Positions 1 through 7,686 of a DNA stretch of 13,384 bases are shown here, piece by piece; the first letter of the stretch is position 1, and each line of letters begins with the position of its first letter. The DNA lies in NCBI GenBank assembly GCA_900319985.1, contig ONQL01000055.1, forward strand, positions 1-13,384. The letters run 5' to 3'. The notes under the pieces were generated by a model. It did not search any database. It had not been told where the DNA came from and worked only from the letters and a program-made list of their open reading frames with translations. Source of the stretch: an uncultured Methanobrevibacter sp. (GTDB lineage: Archaea; Methanobacteriota; Methanobacteria; Methanobacteriales; Methanobacteriaceae). A program made the translations under genes and the position numbers.

Positions 1-1
1 T

Positions 2-772
2 AATTCCGGAACCTTGATTGAAAGGTACAGGGTTATTAAAGATGTTTTTAATGGAGATATTTTTACAAATATCAATTCTTTGGATTTAATTGATTCTGCA
101 GAGGATTTGGCTTTGGTTGTTCTTCAGTTCAATACTAACAAACTCTTAAATTTGAATCCCGATACCTTGATTTCAGATGTAATCAGGGAGTATAACATTG
201 ATTTTGACGTTAGCTTTTCAACAAAACAGGTTTCAAAGGCGGAAGTTAAAGAAATTTTAGATAATGAAACTGATACCACAATATCTGATATCACTGACGG
301 TTTTGAAATATTGGGTGAAAAGATTCCTCACATGGAACTGTGCAACGGGTCAGCTCTAATTGTTGATGTGGATTTGGGTCAGGTTGCATATACCATTACT
401 TCAGCGGGCAAATTTTTCCCGAGGGTTTTTGAAACGGTCGAAACATTGAAATCCCGAGGAATAGAGATATTCATTGCATCAGGTGACAGAAAGGGAGCAA
501 TCAACAGATTGGCCAATATGCTTGATGTTCCCGAAGACAATGCTTATGGTAGCGTTTCAACTCGAGGTAAACGTGATGTCGTTTCTATCCTAAAAGATGG
601 AGGATATAAGGTCATGATGGTTGGAGATGGTTTGAATGACCTGTTGGCATTTAAAATGGCTGATGTTAGTGTCCTGACCATTGAACAGCAGGAAGAAGTA
701 TCTCCAAAAATGATGGATCAGACTGATTATGTGATTGAAGATATATTTGAGGTTACTCAGATTGATTTTTAA
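2..772 (+). CDS. HAD-family hydrolase, soluble P-type-ATPase-like (5' partial)
   Basis: This is the C-terminal majority of a haloacid-dehalogenase-fold phosphohydrolase; the natural substrate is unknown. The first complete codons read N-S-G-T-L, which fits the end of HAD motif I (DxSGT) with the catalytic Asp just outside the window. The gene therefore starts upstream, and the in-frame TTG at 14 is internal. Counting from that TTG, a cap-like insertion covers about residues 15-105. Motif II is IFIASGDR (about 150-157), a motif III Lys lies in the TRGKRDVV region (about 184-191), and motif IV is GDGLNDLLAFKMADVSV (about 202-218). The GDGxND form and Asn-Asp spacing resemble the phosphorylation domain of P-type ATPases, but there are no membrane segments, as in the small soluble archaeal relatives. 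It is convergent with the next gene. The class is firm; the function is not. Confidence 0.82.
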   Translation, partial: NSGTLIERYRVIKDVFNGDIFTNINSLDLIDSAEDLALVVLQFNTNKLLNLNPDTLISDVIREYNIDFDVSFSTKQVSKAEVKEILDNETDTTISDITDGFEILGEKIPHMELCNGSALIVDVDLGQVAYTITSAGKFFPRVFETVETLKSRGIEIFIASGDRKGAINRLANMLDVPEDNAYGSVSTRGKRDVVSILKDGGYKVMMVGDGLNDLLAFKMADVSVLTIEQQEEVSPKMMDQTDYVIEDIFEVTQIDF

Positions 773-773
773 T

Positions 774-783
774 TTATTTTTTT
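774..783 (+). terminator. oligo-T terminator after the HAD gene
   Basis: T-rich run directly after the TAA stop (TTTATTTTTTT type). Archaeal RNA polymerase terminates on oligo-T tracts without needing a hairpin. Inferred from position and composition. Confidence 0.4.
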
Positions 784-791
784 GGAAGTTT

Positions 792-878
792 TTACTTATA
801 AGTTATAACTTATAACTAAAAAAATCACTTATAACTTATAACTGATAACAATTAAAAAAATTATAAATCATAAGTTAT
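792..878. repeat. heptad repeat blocks (TTATAAC units), intergenic
   Basis: Most of the 95 bp between the convergent HAD and TIM-barrel genes is made of 7-bp units. The first block has C/G at 795, 802, 809 and 816; the second at 828, 835, 842 and 849. The 15-mer TTATAACTTATAACT occurs exactly at 803-817 and 829-843. A further ATAAGTTAT lies at 870-878 and overlaps the 3' end of the minus-strand gene. The unit is the same as that of the long array at 11043-11370. Function unknown; possibly extra binding sites for the same protein, or a structured RNA 3' end. Confidence 0.75.
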
Positions 879-1581
879 CAATGACTTCTTTGCTTTTTAG
901 GATATTGTCAAAGTTATTTAACTCAATGATTGCAGTATCAATCTTTTTAAGTAAATTAAGGTCCAATGTTCCCTCTCCAAGGGGGATATGGGAATCTTTA
1001 ACCCCATCATTATCATTCAAATGACAGTAGCTAATGTTTTTAAGGGATAACATTTCTTCAAGGTTTCCGCAGGTGTTGCCATGGCCTGTATCAATGGTCA
1101 GTGAACAGCCTGTGGCTTCCTGAATCATTTCTATTTCCTCAACTGTGTTTCCTAAAAACTTTTGTCTGACAGGCATGTTCTCGACTGATATTTCAACATT
1201 GGTATTGTCCATTATCTCTCCGACACTTTCGATTGACATTTCCAGTGCCCATTTTCTAAGGTGAGGTTCGTTTCGGCCAATGATTCCTGGATGGACCGTT
1301 ATTGTATTTGCTCCAATTTTTTCAGCATATTGTCCACAATAAATCATTTGACGAACACTTTCAGCTCTGATTCCCTTGTTTATGCTTGCAATGTTAATGT
1401 CTACGGTTGCCGCATGCATGCGGATGTCCAGTCCACTGTCGATAAATGGGCTATTGTCCTTTTCATATAATGGATCTTCTGCAAGTATTTCTATTATTTC
1501 AAATTCGTGCTTTTTTGCTAGATTTATGATATCTTGAGTGGGTTCCATAAATAAAGCCAGTGTTGTAAAACCCAGTTTCAT
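868..1581 (-). CDS. sugar-phosphate isomerase/epimerase family, TIM barrel (AP endonuclease 2-like)
   Basis: A 237-residue protein of the xylose-isomerase-like TIM-barrel family, which contains both endonuclease IV and sugar isomerases. The candidate metal ligands run in family order: H56 (RMHAA), H97 (VHPG), E134 (SVENMP), D164 and H167 (DTGHGNT), H187 (CHLND), H198 (SHIPLGEG) and E203. Length and motif order fit a complete enzyme. Small archaeal members of this family are usually annotated as sugar-phosphate isomerase/epimerase, and the substrate cannot be read from sequence. The ATG at 1579-1581 has no Shine-Dalgarno; an AT-rich TATA-like element about 25-30 bp upstream (1603-1616, minus strand) would give a nearly leaderless mRNA. 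It is divergent from the padR operon. Confidence 0.8.
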   Translation of the reverse strand: MKLGFTTLALFMEPTQDIINLAKKHEFEIIEILAEDPLYEKDNSPFIDSGLDIRMHAATVDINIASINKGIRAESVRQMIYCGQYAEKIGANTITVHPGIIGRNEPHLRKWALEMSIESVGEIMDNTNVEISVENMPVRQKFLGNTVEEIEMIQEATGCSLTIDTGHGNTCGNLEEMLSLKNISYCHLNDNDGVKDSHIPLGEGTLDLNLLKKIDTAIIELNNFDNILKSKEVIDNL

Positions 1582-1648
1582 ATTTATATATTAGCAGTAC
1601 ACATATAATAAATGTTAATATATATCAAATTTTGACATATGGTGAAAT
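1582..1648. promoter_or_regulatory. divergent promoter region, with candidate PadR operator
   Basis: This 67-bp gap must hold promoters for the minus-strand TIM-barrel gene and the plus-strand padR operon. ATATAATAAA at 1603-1612 is a plausible TATA element in either direction. An inverted repeat TCAAA-T-TTTGA (1625-1635) lies just upstream of the padR ribosome binding site GGTGA (1641-1645), where a PadR repressor could bind its own promoter. The regulatory role is inferred. Confidence 0.4.
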
Positions 1649-2062
1649 ATGACTGAAGAAAATTTTGACGAAACTCGCAGAAAGTTTCTTAAGCACTTTT
1701 CAAATGGAATAACTCATAATCTGATTTTATGGATTATTTCAAAGGAATGTATTCATGGCTACGGAATCATGAAAAAATTGGATGAATTCTTTAGCTTTGA
1801 AAATGTGTGCTGTGAAACTAATATCAATTCGAGTAAGATATATCCGATTTTATCAAAAATGGAAAATGCCGGATTGATTGCCGGCGAGTGGAAAGTAAAT
1901 GAAAACAATAAAAGGGTTAAGTATTATTCAATAACCCCAGATGGTGAAAGTGTTTTAAATGATATTCAAGACCATTTGAAGTCAGTTTTAACCAATACAT
2001 CTTGGATATCCTTTTTTGAAGATATGACAGGATTGGAGATTAACAATGAAAAATGCAATTGA
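1649..2062 (+). CDS. PadR-family winged-helix transcriptional regulator
   Basis: A 137-residue PadR-type repressor. The signature HGYGIMKKLDEFF (about residues 36-48), the recognition-helix region SSKIYPILSKMENAGLI (about 61-77) and the wing KRVKYYSITPDGE (about 88-100) are all visible. The C-terminal part (about 103-137) would be the dimerisation helix. PadR proteins commonly repress an adjacent transporter operon and are released by a bound small molecule. Here the 3' end overlaps the ABC ATPase gene by 17 bp, which supports control of its own operon. GGTGA at 1641-1645 supports the ATG at 1649. Two adjacent cysteines (ENVCCETN) could in principle sense metal or redox, but that is speculation. 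Confidence 0.85.
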   Translation: MTEENFDETRRKFLKHFSNGITHNLILWIISKECIHGYGIMKKLDEFFSFENVCCETNINSSKIYPILSKMENAGLIAGEWKVNENNKRVKYYSITPDGESVLNDIQDHLKSVLTNTSWISFFEDMTGLEINNEKCN

Positions 2063-3092
2063 AACTAAAAGTCTCACTAAGGTATTCAATAAGTTCACCG
2101 CCGTTAATTCTCTCGATTTAGAAATTCCTAATAATACTATTTTCGGAATGTTGGGTCCGAATGGAGCTGGTAAAACAACAACCATTAAGATGCTTACCTG
2201 TCTGATTCAGCCAACATCCGGTCAGGCAATTGTTGGAGGATATGATGTTCAAAAGAATCCTGATGAAGTAAGAAATCTTTTGGGCATGGTTCCTCAGCAA
2301 GTAAGCTTGTATAAGGATTTGACTGTTATGGAAAATTCGCAATTGTGTGCAGATTATTATGGAGTTCCTCAGGATGAGAGAGATTCTCGTATAGAGGATT
2401 TGATGGAACTTGTTGACATCAAATATGCTAAAGATAAAAGGGTGGGTCAGCTTTCCGGAGGCCAAAAGCAAAAGGCGTCTCTTGTTGCCAGTTTGGTTCA
2501 CAGGCCGGATATTCTGTTTTTGGACGAGCCTACCATAGGTCTAGACCCCACCACCAAACGTACATTATGGGATTTGATTCGTGAATTGAATGACAATGGA
2601 CATACCATTATTTTATGTTCACATGATATGTATGAAGTAGACATGCTCTGTGATAACGTTGGAATTATTAATACGGGCAACTTGGTAGCTTACGATACTC
2701 CTCAGGGACTTAAAGATTCTCTTTTAGAAAGCAACAAACAGGAAATGACAGAAGCATTGAGTCAAATTTCTGAGGAAAATGAGGTATCCACATCAACCAA
2801 GGAAGATATCGAAAACCTCAGTTTAAAGAAGATGTCAATACTTCTCAACAATCAGACTGACGATATCATCGATTCAATAAAAAAATCAAGCGACATTAAA
2901 AGTATTGAAATAGCTCATAACGGTCGTATCAATTTGAGAGTTGACGGCTTTGATGACATGGCCGTTCAAAATGTAATCAATGATATTATTTCCGCAGGAG
3001 GCATAATCAAATCCATTTCAACTGAAGAACCGTCTCTGGAAGACGTATTTATTAAAGCCACATCCGAGGTGAATGAAGATGATAGAGCCTAA
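2046..3092 (+). CDS. ABC transporter ATP-binding protein (drug/ABC-2 exporter type)
   Basis: A 348-residue nucleotide-binding subunit. It has Walker A GPNGAGKT (37-44), a Q-loop near Q84/Q85, signature LSGGQ (136-140), Walker B ILFLDEP (156-162), a D-loop GLD, and the switch His H193 in CSHD. A C-terminal extension of about 120 residues ends in SLEDVFIKATSE, typical of the daunorubicin/CcmA-like ATPases that pair with ABC-2 permeases. GGAGAT (2035-2040), 5 nt before the ATG, lies inside padR. The coding overlaps with both neighbours show one operon and likely translational coupling. It should hydrolyse ATP on the cytoplasmic face to drive export of an unidentified substrate through the next gene's product. 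Confidence 0.92.
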   Translation: MKNAIETKSLTKVFNKFTAVNSLDLEIPNNTIFGMLGPNGAGKTTTIKMLTCLIQPTSGQAIVGGYDVQKNPDEVRNLLGMVPQQVSLYKDLTVMENSQLCADYYGVPQDERDSRIEDLMELVDIKYAKDKRVGQLSGGQKQKASLVASLVHRPDILFLDEPTIGLDPTTKRTLWDLIRELNDNGHTIILCSHDMYEVDMLCDNVGIINTGNLVAYDTPQGLKDSLLESNKQEMTEALSQISEENEVSTSTKEDIENLSLKKMSILLNNQTDDIIDSIKKSSDIKSIEIAHNGRINLRVDGFDDMAVQNVINDIISAGGIIKSISTEEPSLEDVFIKATSEVNEDDRA

Positions 3093-4233
3093 GAAATTTT
3101 GGTGGATGATAAAAAAGGAATTGATTTCTCTTAAAAGACACCCAGCCAGACTGGTTTCTATTTTGGCATTTCCGATTATCATGATTTTGCTTTTTGGTTA
3201 TGGAATGGGTGGAGAAATGACAGATCTGCCGATTGTTGTTGTTTCTCAAAGTGATGGTAATTTAACTGATTTGACTCTTGACACTATTAAAACAACTGAA
3301 ACCTATCATGTTGTTGATGTTATAGATAGTCTGAGCGACGGTAAAAAGATGGTAGACTCCGGTGAAGTGAAGGCGGCAATAATTCTGCCTTCGGATTATG
3401 ACGAGGACTCCTCGCAACAGAAGGCAGTAACGTTATATCTGGATTCTTCAGATCAGATGGCTTCTCAGATAATTGAATCTTCCACACAGGGAATATTTTA
3501 TAGACTTTCAAATGTTGTAGCTTCCCAAACAAGCGTTTCTACTCAGAATGCAAGTATAACTCCTTCAATAACTCACTCACTCAACAGCTTTAAGGAGGAC
3601 ATCAGCCTACACATCAACAAGATTTACGGAAACATCAAATACATTGACTTTTTGGTTCCAGCTATTTTAGGAATGACAATCATGATGAGCTGTATGATGG
3701 GTATGGGAGCAACCATTGCAGGTGAAAGGGAAACCGGTGAGCTTGCAAGGCTGTTCATGACACCTACTTCTGTTGCAACGGTAATTGGTGGCAAAATTGC
3801 CGCTAAACTATTGATTGAATTGGTCAGAGCTTTGATATTGATTTTCATGGCAGTATTGCTCTTCAGCGTTAGCATTAAGGGAGGATTTTTACAGACTTTC
3901 ATTGTTCTTGTAATTGGAGCATTATGTTTTGTCGGTTTTGGAATCATGCTTTCAGCAAGAACTTCCACACAGGAGGATTATGCTCAAATTTCACTTCCTT
4001 TCTCAATGCCGATGATGTTTGTTTCAGGAGTATTCTATCCGATAGAAACAATGCCTTGGATATTGCAAAAACTGGCATATGTATTCCCATTGACATATCT
4101 TAATGATGCAATGAGGGGAATAATGCTTAAAGGTCAGACTTTAGGAGATGTGTGGTTGGATTTAGTTGTCCTTTTAGGATTTACCATATTATTCTTTATA
4201 ATTGGTGTAAAAAGATTTAACAGAGACGTATAG
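3079..4233 (+). CDS. ABC-2 family transporter permease
   Basis: Membrane subunit of the exporter, 384 residues from this start. One N-terminal membrane segment (about 25-43) is followed by an external domain of about 140 residues (about 48-185). Then comes a cluster of about five hydrophobic segments, starting at FLVPAILGMTIMMSC and ending with the C-terminal LVVLLGFTILFFIIG. The motif AGERETGELARLFMTPTS is typical of ABC-2 (DrrB/YhgE-like) permeases. The start is set by the perfect Shine-Dalgarno GAGGTGA (3066-3072): it sits 6 nt from the ATG at 3079 but abuts an in-frame ATG at 3073, which would add Met-Lys. It overlaps the end of the ATPase gene, so the two are coupled. The substrate is unknown. 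Confidence 0.88.
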   Translation: MIEPKKFWWMIKKELISLKRHPARLVSILAFPIIMILLFGYGMGGEMTDLPIVVVSQSDGNLTDLTLDTIKTTETYHVVDVIDSLSDGKKMVDSGEVKAAIILPSDYDEDSSQQKAVTLYLDSSDQMASQIIESSTQGIFYRLSNVVASQTSVSTQNASITPSITHSLNSFKEDISLHINKIYGNIKYIDFLVPAILGMTIMMSCMMGMGATIAGERETGELARLFMTPTSVATVIGGKIAAKLLIELVRALILIFMAVLLFSVSIKGGFLQTFIVLVIGALCFVGFGIMLSARTSTQEDYAQISLPFSMPMMFVSGVFYPIETMPWILQKLAYVFPLTYLNDAMRGIMLKGQTLGDVWLDLVVLLGFTILFFIIGVKRFNRDV

Positions 4234-4244
4234 GGGGATTTAAT

Positions 4245-5447
4245 TTGAATAAAAAATTTTTATTAATAGGATTAGTCATTGCAGTAATTTGCATCTCTCC
4301 AATAGCAGCCGAAAACTGGAACTCTTTTGCGGGGGATTTTAACCACACTGCATATAGGCAGGAAGCTTCAGATTTCGTAACAAACCTTTGGACTTTTAAC
4401 ATGGGGTCCTCTATTCATTCTTCCCCTGCTGTCTATGAGGATTATATTTATGTGGTATCCAGCGAAGGAATTTTAAAAGCCATTGACATGAAAACAGGTG
4501 AGGAAGAATGGAAAATTGATTTAGAATCCAAAACCAATTCATCCCCTATTGTAAGTGGAAACAGACTTTACATCGGATGCGAAGACGGATTGAAAGCCAT
4601 TAACATCAACAATCATAAGGTGTCCTGGGAATATGACTGTAAAGGAGTTGAATCCACTCCATTTTTATATAAGGATGTTGTTTATTTTGGATGTGATGAC
4701 GGTCATTTGTATGGATTGGACAAGTCCAACGGTAATGTGAAATTAAACAAAAAGCTGGATGGAGAACTTAAATCATCTCCAATCGTAGTCAATGATTCAG
4801 TTTATATAGGTTCAACCAATTCCAAATTGTATAGCATTGGAACAGACAAGGACAAAAATTGGGATTTCACAACAGGTGACGAGATTTTGTCTTCACCTAG
4901 CTATGTAAATGAAACAGTTATTTTCGGATCTACCGATGGCAGTCTATATTGCGTGAAGGAATCTGACGGTTCCTTAATCTGGAAGGCAAATCTGAATAAT
5001 AAAATTATTTCATCACCTACTGTAGATGAACATGACAACAGCGTTTTCGTAGGTTCTGATGAAGGAAATATGACATGTTTGGATACCCGTGACGGTACGG
5101 TCAAATGGAGCCACCCAGTTGGTGACAAAATTCAGTCCACTCCTGCACTTAAAGGCAAGCTGATTTCATTTGGAAGCAATAACGGTGTCTTTTATGTTTT
5201 GAATAAATACACTGGCCTTGAGGAATTCACTTACAACCCAGGAACACTTTTATTCAATTCAAAAATAACCTCTTCTCCTGTTATTAACGGAAACAGTCTG
5301 TTCTTTGGAGATGACAGCGGATATTTATATTCCTTAAACATTGAAAAGTATGAAGTTCCTGGATCAATGCAGATGTACTATTCAATAGCCGTTTTAATCA
5401 TTGTTATAGTGGTGGCTATTGTAGTCGTTAAAAAAGTTAAGAAATAA
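4245..5447 (+). CDS. exported PQQ-like beta-propeller protein with C-terminal membrane anchor
   Basis: A 400-residue protein with a signal peptide (KK then a hydrophobic stretch, residues 1-22, AA before E23). Eight repeats are each marked by S[ST]P, with prolines at 61, 101, 139, 179, 218, 258, 300 and 345 (spacing 38-45). Between them are blade motifs such as LYGLDKSNG and GSTDGSLYCVKESDGSLIW, as in BamB/PQQ-dependent propellers. This fits one eight-bladed propeller. A single hydrophobic helix (about 378-395) followed by KKVKK anchors it with the propeller outside the cell. I see no sign of an enzyme active site. The start is TTG, supported by GGGGGA (4233-4238) 6 nt upstream. It lies 11 bp after the permease, so it probably belongs to the operon and may be a surface partner of the exporter. 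Confidence 0.85.
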   Translation: MNKKFLLIGLVIAVICISPIAAENWNSFAGDFNHTAYRQEASDFVTNLWTFNMGSSIHSSPAVYEDYIYVVSSEGILKAIDMKTGEEEWKIDLESKTNSSPIVSGNRLYIGCEDGLKAININNHKVSWEYDCKGVESTPFLYKDVVYFGCDDGHLYGLDKSNGNVKLNKKLDGELKSSPIVVNDSVYIGSTNSKLYSIGTDKDKNWDFTTGDEILSSPSYVNETVIFGSTDGSLYCVKESDGSLIWKANLNNKIISSPTVDEHDNSVFVGSDEGNMTCLDTRDGTVKWSHPVGDKIQSTPALKGKLISFGSNNGVFYVLNKYTGLEEFTYNPGTLLFNSKITSSPVINGNSLFFGDDSGYLYSLNIEKYEVPGSMQMYYSIAVLIIVIVVAIVVVKKVKK

Positions 5448-5489
5448 TTCATTTTATTTCTTACTTTAAAAAAACTTATTAACGGTTAC

Positions 5490-5526
5490 TCTTTAAATTA
5501 ATATTTAATCAACTGGAAGTATTATA
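5490..5526 (+). promoter_or_regulatory. probable leuA promoter/leader
   Basis: TTTAAATTA (5492-5500) could be a TATA box about 30 bp before the ATG at 5527, and GGAAGT (5515-5520) could serve as a weak ribosome binding site. The 79-bp gap after the propeller gene contains T-runs but nothing that looks like a leader peptide or riboswitch. Confidence 0.35.
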
Positions 5527-7059
5527 ATGAAAAATATCGAAACTTTAAAAAAAGAAAATATGAATCTGGCCGATAAAATTTATATTTTCGATACAACATT
5601 GCGCGACGGCGAACAGACTCCTGGAGTTGCCTTGACTGTCGATGAAAAGATGCAAATCGCTCAAAAACTCAATAACTTAGGTGTCGATAAAATTGAAGTC
5701 GGATTTCCGGCTTCATCCAAAGGTGAAATAGAATCAGCCAAAAAAATTCTTTCTCTAGATTTGGATTCCACACTTGTAGGTTTGGCACGTTCACTAGAAG
5801 GGGATATTGATGCAATCATCGATTCTAATTTGGACTATGTTCATACTTTTATAGGTACTTCCCCTCTTCATCGTGACTATAAGCTCAAAATGTCTAAGGA
5901 AAAGATTGTTGAAACCGCCGTTAGTGCCGTTGAATATGCTAAGGATCATGGTTTGACAGTTGAGTTTTCTGCTGAAGATGCAACCAGAACAGAAAGGGAT
6001 TTTTTATTTGAAGTGTTTAATAATGTTATTGATGCTGGAGCAGATTTTTTAGATGTTCCCGATACTGTTGGCGTTTTGACTCCCATAATTACACATGAGC
6101 TGATTAGTGATATTAAAGATAATTTTACTACTCCAATCAGTGTGCATTTTCACAATGATTTTGGTCTTGCTACTGCCAATTCCCTAACTGCAGTCGAATG
6201 CGGTGCTAATCAGGTTCATGTCACAGTCAATGGATTGGGTGAGAGAACTGGTAACTGTTCTTTAGAAGAATTTGTAATGGCTCTTAAATCAGCTTATGGA
6301 ATTGACTTGGGTTTGGATACCACCAGATTTTACAGTTTGTCTAATTTGGTAGGTCGTTTGACAGGTGTTAAAATGCCCGTCAACAAGCCAATTGTCGGTG
6401 ACAATGCTTTTGCACATGAATCAGGCATTCACGTTCACGGCATTCTTAATAATGCAAATACTTATGAACCTATGTCACCTGAAATGGTTGGTCATTCCCG
6501 CCGTATTGTTCTTGGAAAGCACACAGGTGCTAATGCTTTAAAATCCAAACTCAAGGATTATCACATTGACTTAAATGAAGATCAATTCTCCAAGGTATTT
6601 GATGAAATTAAGTCTTTAGGTGACAGCGGTAAATGTGTCACTGATGATGATTTGGTTGCTATAGCTATTACTGAACTTTCTTCTGCTCGTGAAACTCCAA
6701 TAGTTATAAAAGGGTTAAGTATTTCAATAGGTGCTAACGTATCACCTACAGCCACTGTTAAACTTGAAATTGACGGTGTTGAAAAAGAAACCGCTAGTAC
6801 TGGTGTTGGTCCTATTGATGCGGCCATCAATGCTATACATTTTTTAATCGAGGATACTATTGAAATTCAGCTTGACGAATATAACTTGGAAGGTATTACC
6901 GGTGGAACCGATGCATTGGCAGAAGTGTTTGTAATCACTTCCGATTTTCAAAACAATAAGGCTACTGGTCGTTCTACTAATCAGGATGTAGTGATGGCGA
7001 GTATCTTAGCTATTTTGGATTCTATAAATAAGTTATTATTGATTCAGAGGTCTCAATAA
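5527..7059 (+). CDS. leuA: 2-isopropylmalate synthase family (LeuA; citramalate synthase possible)
   Basis: A 510-residue acyl-CoA condensing enzyme, probably making 2-isopropylmalate from 2-oxoisovalerate and acetyl-CoA, the first leucine-specific step. The HMGL-like barrel has DTTLRDGEQTPGV (22-34), the HxH metal pair in VHFHNDFG (H207, H209), NGLGERTGN (235-243), and HESGIHVHG (297-305). A C-terminal LeuA-type allosteric domain covers about residues 390-500. That domain excludes the shorter homocitrate synthase AksA. The substrate-specificity regions read EVGFPASS and HTFIGTSPLHRDYKL. As I recall, these resemble leucine enzymes more than methanogen CimA, but I cannot align them here, so CimA remains possible. 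The start at 5527 gives a 14-residue extension before the domain; ATG 5560 is an alternative. The gene appears to be monocistronic. Confidence 0.8.
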   Translation: MKNIETLKKENMNLADKIYIFDTTLRDGEQTPGVALTVDEKMQIAQKLNNLGVDKIEVGFPASSKGEIESAKKILSLDLDSTLVGLARSLEGDIDAIIDSNLDYVHTFIGTSPLHRDYKLKMSKEKIVETAVSAVEYAKDHGLTVEFSAEDATRTERDFLFEVFNNVIDAGADFLDVPDTVGVLTPIITHELISDIKDNFTTPISVHFHNDFGLATANSLTAVECGANQVHVTVNGLGERTGNCSLEEFVMALKSAYGIDLGLDTTRFYSLSNLVGRLTGVKMPVNKPIVGDNAFAHESGIHVHGILNNANTYEPMSPEMVGHSRRIVLGKHTGANALKSKLKDYHIDLNEDQFSKVFDEIKSLGDSGKCVTDDDLVAIAITELSSARETPIVIKGLSISIGANVSPTATVKLEIDGVEKETASTGVGPIDAAINAIHFLIEDTIEIQLDEYNLEGITGGTDALAEVFVITSDFQNNKATGRSTNQDVVMASILAILDSINKLLLIQRSQ

Positions 7060-7060
7060 C

Positions 7061-7084
7061 TATTATTTTTTTATTTATTTTTTT
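7061..7084 (+). terminator. oligo-T terminator after leuA
   Basis: Two 7-T runs (7066-7072 and 7078-7084) immediately follow the leuA stop, as expected for archaeal factor-independent termination. Confidence 0.5.
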
Positions 7085-7366
7085 AATTTTATTCCTATTT
7101 TTTGGTTTTATTTATTATCTTTTTTTTAGATTATCTATAAAATATTTCTTTTTTTTAATATTACTTTATATTATTTAATAATTGTTTTTATACTGTTTAT
7201 TTTTTTATATTTTTAAACATTTTTTAATTTTATTTCTTCTAATTGTCTGTATATTTTATTTTTTCTTCGTTGTTTAATATGATTTTAATTTTTTTTTAAA
7301 AACTTATAAAATATTCAATAATTATTTTAGGAATGTTTATTTTTTTATATTGATTTTTATGTAAAA
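7085..7366. other. AT-rich non-coding gap between leuA and alba, with a long direct repeat
   Basis: I see no open frame with a ribosome binding site and no RNA gene here. The sequence is almost all A and T, with several long T-runs. An exact 18-nt direct repeat TGTTTATTTTTTTATATT occurs at 7194-7211 and 7334-7351, 140 bp apart; similarity extends upstream of each copy from an AATAATT. The second copy ends about 16 bp before the alba TATA box. Function unknown. Confidence 0.6.
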
Positions 7367-7404
7367 TTTTATATACATTAATTTCATATATTATAATTGG
7401 TGAG
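7361..7404 (+). promoter_or_regulatory. alba promoter and ribosome binding site
   Basis: TTTTATATA (7367-7375), preceded by a purine-rich GTAAAA that could be the BRE, is a good archaeal TATA box. It predicts a transcription start near 7393-7398, giving a short leader that contains GGTGAG (7399-7404), 6 nt before the ATG at 7411. Confidence 0.6.
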
Positions 7405-7410
7405 TTTAAT

Positions 7411-7686
7411 ATGGAAAATAATACAATTTTTGTTGGTAGTAAACCTGTAATGAATTATGTTTTAGCAGTAGTAACACAATTCAATGAAGGTTCTAACAGC
7501 GTTATTCTTAGGGCTAGAGGTAAAGCGATTAGTCGTGCTGTTGATGCTGCTGAAATTGTTAGGAATAGGTTTGTTCCTGATTCCGATGTTACAGATATTA
7601 AAATTTCCACAGAAGAAATTGAAAACTACAACAAAGAAAAGACAAATGTTTCAATAATAGAAATTTTAATTGAAAAGAGTGAATAA
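7411..7686 (+). CDS. albA: Alba DNA/RNA-binding chromatin protein
   Basis: A 91-residue Alba (Sac10b family) protein, full length for the family. It opens with FVGSKPVMNYVLAVVTQFNEG, where K11 matches the conserved lysine at the nucleic-acid interface (the acetylated Lys16 of Sulfolobus Alba). The second helix region is LRARGKAISRAVDAAEIVRNRF (about 33-54), and a C-terminal strand pair ends in SIIEILIEKS. Alba dimers coat DNA and also bind RNA; methanogens of this group use it alongside histones. It has its own strong-looking promoter and is transcribed alone. It is convergent with the PHP gene with only 9 bp between stop codons. Confidence 0.93.
   Translation: MENNTIFVGSKPVMNYVLAVVTQFNEGSNSVILRARGKAISRAVDAAEIVRNRFVPDSDVTDIKISTEEIENYNKEKTNVSIIEILIEKSE

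Noticed and set aside
14..16. TTG as the true start of the HAD gene
   Set aside because: The preceding in-frame codons read N-S-G-T, the end of HAD motif I, so translation begins before the window.
1261..1470. 69-residue plus-strand open frame within the TIM-barrel gene
   Set aside because: It is antisense to a gene with complete metal-binding motifs and has no features of its own.
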